NCBI GenBank assembly: GCA_001657325.1
Contig: LWRO01000003.1
Coordinates: 162,082 to 226,081 of the forward strand
Source of the DNA: Geitlerinema sp. BBD 1991-9
GTDB taxonomy: Bacteria > Cyanobacteriota > Cyanobacteriia > Cyanobacteriales > Geitlerinemataceae
Length of the DNA stretch: 64,000 nucleotides
Reading direction: 5' to 3'
In this document: one piece after another, positions 10,201 to 19,200 of the stretch
Position numbering within the stretch: position 1 is the first letter of the stretch
How the letters are laid out: every line of letters starts with the position of its first letter
Notes under the pieces: model-generated
What the model saw: the letters and a program-made list of their open reading frames with translations, nothing else
Told to the model about the DNA's origin: nothing
The model's database searches: none
Program-made: the position numbers and the translations under genes

Positions 10201-12735
10201 GGAAATGTGAAACTGAATTTGAAACTCGTAAACTGCAACCTTATCCAGCAACGTCTTCGCGTTTTGCAGAACGACTTCAGCGAGCTGTTTAGCTCGATCG
10301 AAGTGAGTATTGAGATACTCGGCTTCAACCGCCTCAACGTGCAACTCCAATGTAAAATCGTACCGATCTGCCCAACTATTGGGGGCGAGCAACGCCAACC
10401 CCAGCCCTAAATACTGGGCTGCTGTTTCGTATGCTGTCGAGGCTTTGGCTTTTTGTCCTGCGCTCGAATTGAGTTGCGCCAGATCGTCTTTTTCCGATCG
10501 ATCGGTTATCAGTTCCACCCCGATATTGAGGTGATTGACGATCTCGAAAATATGCTCGTCTCTTTCCTGGGGTGGAATATTGTGCAGTAGCAACCGACCC
10601 ACTTTGAGATGAATGGCTTTCTTTTCCGTTTCAGAAATTAAGGCATAGGCTGCCTGCTGCACGCGATCGTGCAGAAATTTATAGCCGACCTGATACTCGT
10701 TGTCCGTCCAATTCGGAGCAGTCTCTAAATCGTCGAACAGGAAAACATTATAGGCATCGCTTAGCGGTAGAATCAGTTCTTCCTGAAGCGCATCTTGTAA
10801 CTCCGCAGCGGTCTGGGAAGGGGATTTCTCGTTGACGATCGCCAAGACGTTCAAGTCGAAGATGTTACCAATACAGGCTGCCAGCTTCAGAACCTGTTGT
10901 GTCGTTTCATGGAGCTTTTGAATTTTGCGAACCATGAGTTCCACGACGTTGTCTGTGACATCCATCGCTCGAATCTGCTCGGTGTCCCAGCGCCAACACC
11001 CCCCAGACGCATCAAACGTCAAAAGTCCTTCTTGGTACAGCGAGATGAGTAACTGCGTTAAGAAAAAAGGATTTCCCGCTGTTTTGTTGAACGCAAGCGC
11101 TGCTAACGGTCGGGCTTTTTCGAGCGGACAGTGAAGTGTCTCGGCAACGAGCTGATTGCTACAAGCCATGTCCAAAGGCTCGATCTGAATGGGGCTGATG
11201 CGAGTGCCGTCTTTTTGAATTTCCTCTAAGGTTGCCATGAGGGGATGAGTGGCACTGACCTCGTTATTGCGATATGCCCCAATTAGCAGTAGCGACTGAT
11301 GGCTTAATTCTGTCGTAAGGATTTGAATCAGCTTTAATGTGGCTGAATCTGCCCATTGCAAATCGTCGATAAAGATGACGAGTGGATGTCCTTTTTGAGT
11401 GAAAACTTCAATGAAGTTCCGAAAGACTAAGTTAAATCGATTTTGTGTCGCAGCAGTTCCTAGCGATAGAACTTCCGCTTGTTTGCCGACGATCGATTCC
11501 ACTTCAGGAATCACGTCAATGATGACTTGACCGTTCGTCCCGAGGGCATCGAGAAGTTTTTTTCGCCACGCTGCAATCTTTTCAGCACTCTCGGTCAGCA
11601 GTTGCCGTATTAAATCTTGAAATGCCTGAATGAGAGCGGCATAGGGTACGTTCCGCTTGTACTGATCGCATTTACCCGAAATAAAGTATCCTCCCCGATG
11701 TACGATCGGTTTGTGAATTTCGTGGATGAGAGCCGTTTTACCAATGCCCGAGTAGCCAGAAACGAGGACGAGTTCGGCGGTTTCTTGACAGGCTCGATCG
11801 AATGCAGAAGTCAGCGTCGCAATTTCTCGCTCCCGACCATAGAGTTTTTGCGGAATTTGAAATTTTGCTGATACGTCGTGCTGACCGGGCGTAAAGTTTT
11901 GAATGCTTCCCGAGGTTTTTAGCTGCGTTAAACAGGTTAATAAATCGGCTCTGAGACCATAAGCACTTTGATATCTATCTTCTGCAATTTTCTCCAATAA
12001 CTTCACGATAATTCCAGACAATGCTCGTGGAATATCTGGATTGATTTCGTGGGGCGGCGTTGGCTTTTTGGCGATATGACAATACACCAACTCCATAGGA
12101 TCTATGGTCGAAAACGGCAGTTGACCGGTTAACAGTTCGTAGAACGTAACCCCCAATGAATAGAAATCGGTGCGGTAATCGATCGAGCGATTCATGCGAC
12201 CGGTTTGCTCGGGGGACATATAGGCAAGCGTGCCTTCTAGCAAGTTCGGATTGCTGATGGCTTGATTTTCTTTGGAGAGAGAAGATGCAATCGAAAAATC
12301 TGTTAACTTAATCTGTCTCGTTTTGGCGTTAAAAATGATATTGAGAGGCTTAATATCTTTGTGAATCATATTTTTTTCGTGCAGCTGTCCGAGCGTTTCT
12401 GTAAGCTCGCTAACGATATTCAGGACAGTTTCTAAATCTAATTCTTGGGAGGCGACAAAATTTGCAAGTGAAGTACCACCAACATCTTCTAAAACCAAGG
12501 ATAAGCCGTTATGTTTCTCGACTCCATAACACTGAATAATTCCTTCAATATTTAAATCTTTCGTGATTTCGTATTCATGACGAATTCTAGCAATTTCCCT
12601 CGGCGTTGGGTACTCTGTCCGCAGAACCTTAAGGATAACAGCTTTGCCATCGAGGCTTCTCCGTCCTCGATAGACGATATTTTTCTGACTCTCATAGAGT
12701 TTTTCTTCGATTTTATATCCTGATACTGAGATCAT
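7261..12735 (-). CDS. Giant hybrid Ser/Thr kinase - AAA ATPase - GAF - histidine kinase
   Basis: 1824 residues. The first 265 form a Hanks-type kinase: ILKVL lysine, HKDIKPLN catalytic loop (about residue 128), TDFSIAS in place of DFG, and the APE-like region YMSPEQTGRMNRS. Next is a predicted AAA/STAND ATPase with a Walker A (SGYSGIGKTAL, about 330) and IFIDDLQWAD. A long helical TPR-like region follows. Then come a GAF domain (about 1315-1478), a coiled coil, an H-box (AGVAHEINNPINFI, about 1557), and an HATPase domain with NILSNAIEAI, DNGPGM and GTGLGLSIS. This is the cyanobacterial Hstk-type dual kinase. The ATG at 12735 was chosen because AAGGAAG precedes it. No response regulator is adjacent; the signal is unknown. 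Confidence 0.93.
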   Translation of the reverse strand: MISVSGYKIEEKLYESQKNIVYRGRRSLDGKAVILKVLRTEYPTPREIARIRHEYEITKDLNIEGIIQCYGVEKHNGLSLVLEDVGGTSLANFVASQELDLETVLNIVSELTETLGQLHEKNMIHKDIKPLNIIFNAKTRQIKLTDFSIASSLSKENQAISNPNLLEGTLAYMSPEQTGRMNRSIDYRTDFYSLGVTFYELLTGQLPFSTIDPMELVYCHIAKKPTPPHEINPDIPRALSGIIVKLLEKIAEDRYQSAYGLRADLLTCLTQLKTSGSIQNFTPGQHDVSAKFQIPQKLYGREREIATLTSAFDRACQETAELVLVSGYSGIGKTALIHEIHKPIVHRGGYFISGKCDQYKRNVPYAALIQAFQDLIRQLLTESAEKIAAWRKKLLDALGTNGQVIIDVIPEVESIVGKQAEVLSLGTAATQNRFNLVFRNFIEVFTQKGHPLVIFIDDLQWADSATLKLIQILTTELSHQSLLLIGAYRNNEVSATHPLMATLEEIQKDGTRISPIQIEPLDMACSNQLVAETLHCPLEKARPLAALAFNKTAGNPFFLTQLLISLYQEGLLTFDASGGCWRWDTEQIRAMDVTDNVVELMVRKIQKLHETTQQVLKLAACIGNIFDLNVLAIVNEKSPSQTAAELQDALQEELILPLSDAYNVFLFDDLETAPNWTDNEYQVGYKFLHDRVQQAAYALISETEKKAIHLKVGRLLLHNIPPQERDEHIFEIVNHLNIGVELITDRSEKDDLAQLNSSAGQKAKASTAYETAAQYLGLGLALLAPNSWADRYDFTLELHVEAVEAEYLNTHFDRAKQLAEVVLQNAKTLLDKVAVYEFQIQFHISQNQMQKALEVARFVLEMLDEPLHPTSVDELSAAEASDLPEMSDPTKLAAMRILMNAMPPAYVADPSVLPSIAHNMVRLCVQYGNSSIAAYAYAFYGLMLCGALGDIERGYQFGQLAVEILEQFDARELKCKIYELFNAHIRHWKEPVEETIEPLKEAVQSGIDTGDIEYAGYSAMYACIYPFLMGESLEFVQQKQQHYIDLLVDLNQDYFSSYIAIWRQCVLNLTCETEHPHHLIGESFDEAAMLPVFVETNNGALLFTVYLTKSILLYYLKEYEAALEMARLSEQYSGFLLGLMHTPVHNFYYSLILLAQCPTEDSIEQQQILDLVEANQKKLKVWALHAPENYQHKYVLVEAEKARVLGRTLEAMEYYELASQGAMEWGFIHEEALANERAAEFYLAFGRQKVARTHYTEAYYGYIRWGATTKAKQLESSVPHLISRSSPDTIPGRLSTTASTSASESVNVLDLITIVKASQALAGEIVLSQLLDKLLRIVMENAAAQTSCLILEKEGQLRIEARGDLEKDEVLLLPSLAIDLDRPLPLSVINYVARTKESVVLNDAIRGGKFATDPYIVQTQAKSILCMPIVNQGKFIGLLYLENNLTIGAFTSERLEVLNLLSSQVAIFLENALLYATLEATTEDLKRAKSQLENYSFTLEQKVEERTVELRDKNQRLKEQSTQLEQAMHELKRTQIQLIQTEKMSSLGNLVAGVAHEINNPINFIHGNLVHAGEYSQDLLNLIQVYQEEYPNPSSKIQIEIEAVDLNFLREDLPNLLHSMQTGAERIRQIVLSLRNFSRLQEADLKPVDLHEGLKNTLFILQNRLAEKTDRLAIRTIEEYGNLPKVECYAGELNQAFINILSNAIEAIEMRDRHRSRSQMQQNPSTIWIRTEAIDRDWVRIDIADNGPGMTEEVRNRLFDPFFTTKPVGSGTGLGLSISYQIIVEKHGGKITCFSDPNRGTKFEIEVPVRQRQSSPQISSELSL

Positions 12736-13218
12736 ATATTCTTCCTTGGTCATACACTTGAATTTCGTTCGAGCGCTCAATTTTAACGCTCTATTTTGGA
12801 TGGTAAGGTCTTTGAACGACTAGACGATTGACTGGATTTTATCATTTCGCAATTCAAGAGCAAGACAATCATCAGAGCGATAAAGCTTGACTTTATTCTT
12901 TTTCGTATTATAATCCAAGGATTTGGGAGAGGTGAATCAAAGATTTTACTGAATTTATGTTGGTGCGCATATCAGTATATATACTTAAAAAGTAGCTTGA
13001 GAACATTTGTCTTTCCGAGTATTTAGCCGATCGAAAAAAGCGACAAACGGCATAGCAAGCGTTTCAGCTATCGATCGACTAGGAATTCGGGATATTTTAT
13101 AACGTTTCTAACCCGATTTCCGAACAGCCTGTACATTTTGTTTGGGCTTCAGGCGATTTGATTTATCGAGTTTTTCGTTCGGGATTTACGCGATGCATAG
13201 AATTTCTTAAGAAAGCAA
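12736..13218. other. Upstream region of the giant kinase gene
   Basis: About 480 bases with no gene. It is moderately AT-rich and must hold the promoter of the kinase gene on the minus strand. I see no clear operator beyond scattered CGATCG sites. Confidence 0.4.
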
Positions 13219-13248
13219 CGGATTATTGAGTTGAGTCTCAATAATCCG
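13219..13248 (-). terminator. Perfect 12-bp stem hairpin downstream of the PEP-CTERM gene
   Basis: CGGATTATTGAG at 13219-13230 and CTCAATAATCCG at 13237-13248 are exact inverse complements around a 6-base loop. The hairpin lies about 80 nt past the stop of the PEP-CTERM gene and before the kinase gene on the same strand, fitting a terminator. On the minus strand the following sequence (TTGCTTTCTT) is only moderately T-rich. Confidence 0.55.
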
Positions 13249-13328
13249 CATACTTTACTTTTTTATTGACAAGATGTGCTTGACCCGATCGAAAAGGTCG
13301 ATCGAAACAAACTCAAAACAAAATGGGG

Positions 13329-14480
13329 TTAGCTCGATCGTCCCTGTCTGTGTAGTCGCCGCGAACTAACTCCCCAAGCCCCCAGTCCCAAGAGACCTAA
13401 CACGACACTCGGTTCGGGTACAGACTCGGGAGTAAAGACCAAACCAGCGGGAACAGACAGTTGACCGTTGGTGTTGCTCGGGTCGAGGACAACCCCTGCA
13501 AATGCCCCAGTTACACTGTCATATCGCAGCACTCGATCGACTGGATCTTCATTGGGACTCAAAAAGTTAGAGCTGCTGACGTAGAGGAAGCCGTCTGCTC
13601 CAAACGTCAAGTTAAAAGGACCGTTCAGGGAACTATTGGTACTAGAAGCATCCCCGAAGACCCCTAAAAATGCTCCCGTTGTGCCGTCATACCTCAAAAC
13701 TTCATCGCTGAAATAGCTCGTGACGTAGAGATTGCCATCTGGCCCGAAGGTTAAACCGGTCGGATTATCCAGTCCGCTGGCCGCATTGAACGCATCGCCG
13801 AAGATCCCCAGGAAAGCTCCGGTCATTCCGTCGTACTTCAGGATTTCATCGGTAGCAAAGCTGCTGACGTAAAGATTGCCGTCTAGTCCAAAGGTGAGAT
13901 TATCCGGATTCCCCAATCCACTGCCGGCATCGGACGCATCGCCGAAGATCCCCAGGAAAGCTCCGGTCATTCCGTCGTACTTCAGGACTTCATTGGTGCC
14001 AAAGCTGCTGACGTAAAGGTTTCCGTCCAAGCCGAAGGTTGAACCGACAGGATTAACCAGTCCACTGTTTGTGTTAGAGGCATCACCGAAGATGCCGAGG
14101 AACTCTCCCGTCACACCGTCGTACTTCAGGATCTCAGAAGAGAGAAAGCTACTGACGTACAGATTGCCGTCGAGTCCGAAGGTTAAACCATCAGGGCCGC
14201 TTAATCCACTGTCAAGATTGTTGGCTTGGCCGAAGGTTCCTAGAAATGTACCCGTTGTTTCGTCATAGCTCAAAACTTGGTTACTACCGAAACTACTGGT
14301 TAATAAGAATGCTTGAGCTTGGGGTGCGACGAAAGTGATAGCTGCGAACGCGATCGCCCCTCCGAGCGAACGCCCTATCCATCGTCCAACGACTGGATTC
14401 TCAGGCAATCGATCGAGAACTTGGAGCGTACTCGCAGTTTCTTGATTGCTGAGGTCGTTCTGAGTTCTAAGTACTAACAT
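13329..14480 (-). CDS. PEP-CTERM secreted protein with NHL-type beta-propeller repeats
   Basis: 383 residues. A hydrophobic signal (about residues 35-57, GGAIAFAAITFVAPQAQA) is followed by about five or six repeats of roughly 48 residues, each with LTFGLDGNLYVSSF, ILKYDGMTGAFLGIFG and DAS. This is the look of NHL/Vgb-like six-bladed propeller repeats. The C-terminus has VPEPSVVLGLLGLGAWG followed by Arg-rich residues, the PEP-CTERM sorting signal cleaved by an exosortase (PEP motif, helix, basic tail). It is probably exported and released or attached to the cell surface. ATG 14480 is preferred over a TTG at 14540, which would place 20 unrelated residues before it. No ligand can be assigned. 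Confidence 0.85.
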   Translation of the reverse strand: MLVLRTQNDLSNQETASTLQVLDRLPENPVVGRWIGRSLGGAIAFAAITFVAPQAQAFLLTSSFGSNQVLSYDETTGTFLGTFGQANNLDSGLSGPDGLTFGLDGNLYVSSFLSSEILKYDGVTGEFLGIFGDASNTNSGLVNPVGSTFGLDGNLYVSSFGTNEVLKYDGMTGAFLGIFGDASDAGSGLGNPDNLTFGLDGNLYVSSFATDEILKYDGMTGAFLGIFGDAFNAASGLDNPTGLTFGPDGNLYVTSYFSDEVLRYDGTTGAFLGVFGDASSTNSSLNGPFNLTFGADGFLYVSSSNFLSPNEDPVDRVLRYDSVTGAFAGVVLDPSNTNGQLSVPAGLVFTPESVPEPSVVLGLLGLGAWGVSSRRLHRQGRSS

Positions 14481-15874
14481 AATCGCTCTATTGGAAAAGA
14501 TGGTTGACAGTTCTGAATGCGAATGACGTACTGTTTTCAACGTTTTAGTTGACCATTTCTCGATCGATTTCTAGCAACATGAAAATCTTGTCTCTACGTA
14601 AGATCTCGTAAAAAATTTGAGATCGAATGGTTCTGTCAGGGTTATTACGATCGATCGAACTTATGGTTTCACTCGAAGAATTGCTTCTCTCATAGGGGTT
14701 TGAACTGAGTGAAGCCATAAGCTTTTTATAAAATTATACGACGGTGATGATTGAATTCTTTCATAAGAGGAGAATTTTAACTTTGTAGATAACCTCTCTT
14801 CATCTCGACGGCTTGACTGGGGCTTGGACGGGGAAAGTGGCGTTTGACTGAGCGCTCGTGCTAACTGTCCGAACGATACTCGCCAAAGTTCGATCCCTCG
14901 CTAACCTGCCTTTGATGCTTTCCATTGGCAAGGAGCGCGGGAGAATTTTTTGGGTTGTAACACTTGAAATCGAACCATCCACAATTCATTATCACACCAC
15001 ATTTATGAGAGATCTTCAAGAAAAGTAGAATTCTTGGTGAGTCTTTTTAAAAATTTAGCGTTTTTAAATAAAAATACGATCGATCTTTTTTAAAATCTTT
15101 GTTTTTGTTTGAAATTTAAGACTATTTTTATAAAAAATAATTAAGATGTTTTTTGTCTTTTTTATTCTCACTTTATCAAATTCTATTGTTTCGCTTTTTG
15201 CGATTGTACCACTCTTTTTATTGACGCAAGGTTTCGATTTTTTTATTTTTTTGCAATAAATTGAAACTTTGACTTACAATTTTTCTTGAACCCATCCATT
15301 CATAAAACAATTTACTTTTGTCAGGAAGTATTTTAAAATTTTCTAAAAAACAAAAAATCTTTGAATAAAAATAAAAAAAATTTTCGGAATGCTTGCCAAA
15401 TAAAAGATACAAGCTTTTTTATTGTTATTTTTTAGGATTTTTAATCCTTGTAAATTAATCGTTTTTTGATAATTTTTTAAAAAATTAATAATTTGAATTT
15501 TTTTTACAATGATGTTTATATTATAAATTTTATGCTAATTTTTGTGAAAAGTTACGCCAGTCAAGCTACATTTGTTTAACAAAACAATCATAAAAATAGA
15601 ACTCAGTAAATTTTATATATTTAGCCTTAGTTATGAAAATGAGTAATTTTCAGTTTGATGTATTTGAAGCAAAAATACACTGAAAATAGTCACTCTCTCC
15701 CTCGAATCACGGTCAGATTTAGCCGTGGCAGTCAACCATCAAAAGCGAGTTCACTATCAGTATCACTTTCGCTCTGAATACCATGACGTTTTCTACCTTT
15801 CACTCCCCATAGAACCAATTCGATCGATGACAAATTTCAGATCTTCTAACCTTAGCTTATCGCGAAAATTCCGT

Positions 15875-15970
15875 AGTCTCTATCGGAGCAAGAATTTTGC
15901 AACTTCTCAACGACCGATCGGAGTCTGCGTCACGAGCAGCGTGCAGTAAAAGCCTCAGTAATTTTTGGTG
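15875..15970. repeat. Diverged direct repeat, copy A (upstream of NRPS)
   Basis: Starts GTAGTCTCTATC, continues through GCAAGAATTTTGCA, and ends GTGCAATCGGCTTGG. It aligns over about 100 bases with the copy at about 16,030-16,141 with small gaps. On the minus strand both copies read as similar short peptide fragments (LLVTQTPIG versus LFVAQTPTG) interrupted by stops, so they may be eroded coding sequence. Confidence 0.5.
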
Positions 15971-16029
15971 CAATCGGCTTGGAAGAGCCAATTTGGGGTC
16001 ATCCCCCCTTGGGGTGTAGCACCAAGCTC

Positions 16030-16141
16030 TGTAGTCTCTATCTGGCAAGAGATTGCACGACTTTCTGCCCCTGTGGGAGTTTGAGCCACAAACAAGGTGT
16101 AGTAAGAATTTCAGTGATTTCTTGCAAGATTCGGTTTGGCA
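16030..16141. repeat. Diverged direct repeat, copy B (upstream of NRPS)
   Basis: Starts GTAGTCTCTATCTGGCAAGA, passes through GTGTAGTAAGAATTTCAGTG, and ends GCAAGATTCGGTTTGG. It is the partner of copy A about 155 bases upstream and lies about 100 bases before the NRPS start. Confidence 0.5.
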
Positions 16142-16242
16142 GAAAAAAAATAAATGATTTTAGGTAGGATTTCGGATGTCAATTTCTTTATCACATTGTT
16201 AGATTGGCGTTGTGAATCTTCGATGAAGATAATGTAAAAATT

Positions 16243-19200
16243 ATGCAAAGCCAGAATTTTGCAGCCACAGATCCTGTCGCCACGCTTCAACCCGATCGAG
16301 TGGCTCTACAAATGAGACCAAGTCAAGATTCCAGCAGTGAGCCGGTATTAATTCATCGACGATTTGAAGCGCAAGTCGATCGATCTCCGGATGCAATTGC
16401 CCTCGATTTTGAAGGCCAGCAACTCACTTATGCAGATCTCAATCGTCGTGCAAACCAACTGGCTTACCATTTAAAAGCATTGGGCGTGGGGCCCGAGGTG
16501 CTGGTGGGAATTTGCGTCCGTCGTTCCCTAGACCTGGTCGTCGGCTTGTTGGGCATCCTGAAAGCAGGAGGGGCCTACGTCCCTCTAGATCCTCAATATC
16601 CGCAAGCACGCTTAGCCCTCATCCTAGAAGATGCCCAAGCGCCGGTATTGTTAACTCAGCAGTCATTAGTCGAGTCCCTGCCACCGCATCACGCCCGTGT
16701 CGTTTGCCTCGATACCGATTGGGGGTCGATCGCCCAACACGACGATCGAAATCCCGTCAGCGATGTAGCACCAACCAATTTGGCCTACGCAATCTATACC
16801 TCTGGTTCGACTGGAAAGCCCAAAGGGGTCGCGATCGAACACCGAAATACGATTGCTTTAGTGGAATGGGCCAGCGAAGTCTTTCCCCCAGAAGATTTAG
16901 CCGGAGTCTTAGCCTCGACTTCGATCTGCTTTGACCTCTCTGTATTCGAGCTGTTCGTACCGCTAAGCTATGGCGGAAAGGTCATCCTGGCGCAGAACGC
17001 ACTTCATTTACCGACCTTGCCATCAGCGAAGGACGTAACTCTGATTAACACGGTTCCCTCCGCGATTGCCGAGTTGCTGCGAAGCCACAGCATTCCCGCC
17101 TCTGTCCGCACAGTCAACCTTGCTGGCGAACCGTTACCCAATCCTCTCGTCCAGCAGATCTACGAGCAGACCCAAGCACAGCAAGTCTTCAATCTCTACG
17201 GGCCCTCTGAAGATACGACCTATTCCACCTACGCGCTGGTGCCACGAGAGTCGAACGAGCCTCCATCTATCGGTCGTCCCATTCGCAACACCCAAGTTTA
17301 TCTGCTCGACGATCGAAAACAACCCGTCGCACCCGGTGAAGTCGGCGAATTGTACGTTGGGGGCAGCGGTATCGCGCGGGGATACCTCAACCGCCCCGAA
17401 TTGACCGCCGAACGGTTCGTTCCCAATCTTTTCGCAACCGCAAAGGGCAAACGTTCAACGTCCAGACTCTACAAAACGGGCGATTTGGCTCGCTATCGAT
17501 CGAGCGGCGACCTCGAATATCTCGGGCGAATCGACCACCAAGTCAAAATTCGGGGTTTCCGCATCGAACTCGGCGAAATTGAAGCGGCACTTTGGCAGCA
17601 TCCCGAAGTGCGAACGGCTGTAGCGATCGTGCGGGACGATCTCCAGGGAGATCGACAGCTGGTTGCCTATGTGGTGTCCGAACTCACGCCAGAGCGACTC
17701 CCCCTAGAGGGTTCGGCGCTGATGGTAACGAACCGTCCAGACGAGATCGATCGAGCTGTCGAAGTTACCACTGTTACCCTATCCTGCAACGGAGTCGAGT
17801 TGGCGAACGTCCCAGAATGCCAAGCGGGCCAGCGCGTGCGTCTGCGTTTATCGTTGCCGGCCGTCGATTGCAACGATTCCGAGCTGTTACTGTCGGGAAG
17901 AGTGACCCAATGGCAGGACGATCGAGCCGAAATACAGTTCGATCTGAAATCTGAGGAGCAATCTCTCCTCATCCAGAGCGTTACGCACTTGCTCGAAACG
18001 CATGGACACATCAGCTCGCTCCAGAGATCGATCGCCAACCGATTGCGCCGCTTCCTACAGCAACGGTTGCCCGACTACATGGTTCCCAACCGTTTCGTTT
18101 TAATTCCCGCCCTACCGCTGATGCCCAATGGGAAGGTCGATCGTCGATCGCTTCCCGCACCCAAATCGATCGTTGACAACACGCGGACAGCACCCCAAAC
18201 CGCCACAGAAGCGGCACTGGCACTGATTTGGGCAGACGTTCTGGGTTTGGAACAGGTCGGCATTCACGACTCCTTCCTAGACCTGGGGGGACATTCCCTG
18301 CTGGCGGCCCGCCTCGTGTCTCGTATCCGCGATGCGTTCCAAGTCGAGTTACCCCTACGCTACCTGTTTGAACTGCCCACCGTACACGAGTTGGCCGAGC
18401 GCCTGGAAACCGTTCAGCAGAGCGATTGGGTTTGTCAGTTTCCCCCCGTTCGACCTGCCTCCCGGAGCGAGAACATCCCTCTCTCCTTAATGCAGGAACA
18501 GCTGTGGTTCCTCGATCGATTGGTTCCCAACAATCCGTTCTACAACGTTCCCGAAGCATTTCGTCTGAACGGGCCCTTAGACGCAGCGGTGTTAGAACAG
18601 TGTCTTCAAGAGCTGATCGATCGTCACGAGGCGCTGCGGACGACCTTTTCGATCGCGGACGGGCAACCCGTCCAAGTGATTCATCCTTCCCTTCCCTGCA
18701 AAATCGCCACGATCGATCTGCGGGATCGGCCCGAAGCCGAACGGGAAACGGAAATGGGACAGCAGATCGCCCAGGAAACCTGGCAACCGTTTGACTTATC
18801 TCAAGGCCCGCTACTCCGGGCTACCCTGTACAGGCTGAGCGACACCGAACACGTCTTGCTCCTGAACCTGCACCACATCATTTGCGATGAATGGTCGATC
18901 GGCGTGCTGTTACACGAACTCGCAACGCTCTACACTGCTGCCGCAACAGATACGCCATTATCTCTTCCCGAGAACGCACTGCAATATGCGGACTTTGCCA
19001 TCTGGCAACGACAATGGCTGCAAGGCGAGATGCGCGAATTGCAACTGTCGTACTGGAAGCAGCAACTCAGCGGTCGCTTGCCCGTCTTACAATTGCCGAT
19101 CGATCGATCGCGTCCGCCCGTTCCAACCTATCGCGGGGCCCGGCAGTTTTTTAGCCTGTCCGAATCTTTAACTGAAAAACTCAAAGCCTTGAGTGACGAG

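Larger units (their letters stand above)
14481..16242. other. Long gene-poor, AT-rich region upstream of the NRPS
   Basis: About 1.76 kb with no convincing gene. From about 15,000 to 15,700 it is strikingly AT-rich with long A and T runs, unlike the rest of the window. From 15,875 to 16,141 there are two diverged copies of a sequence of about 110 bases. The NRPS promoter should be within the last few hundred bases. Short open frames here are low-complexity and are not supported. Confidence 0.6.

Noticed and set aside
15218..15412. 64-residue minus-strand frame in the AT-rich island
   Set aside because: Composition (Phe/Lys/Leu) follows from AT bias; no ribosome-binding site or conserved feature.
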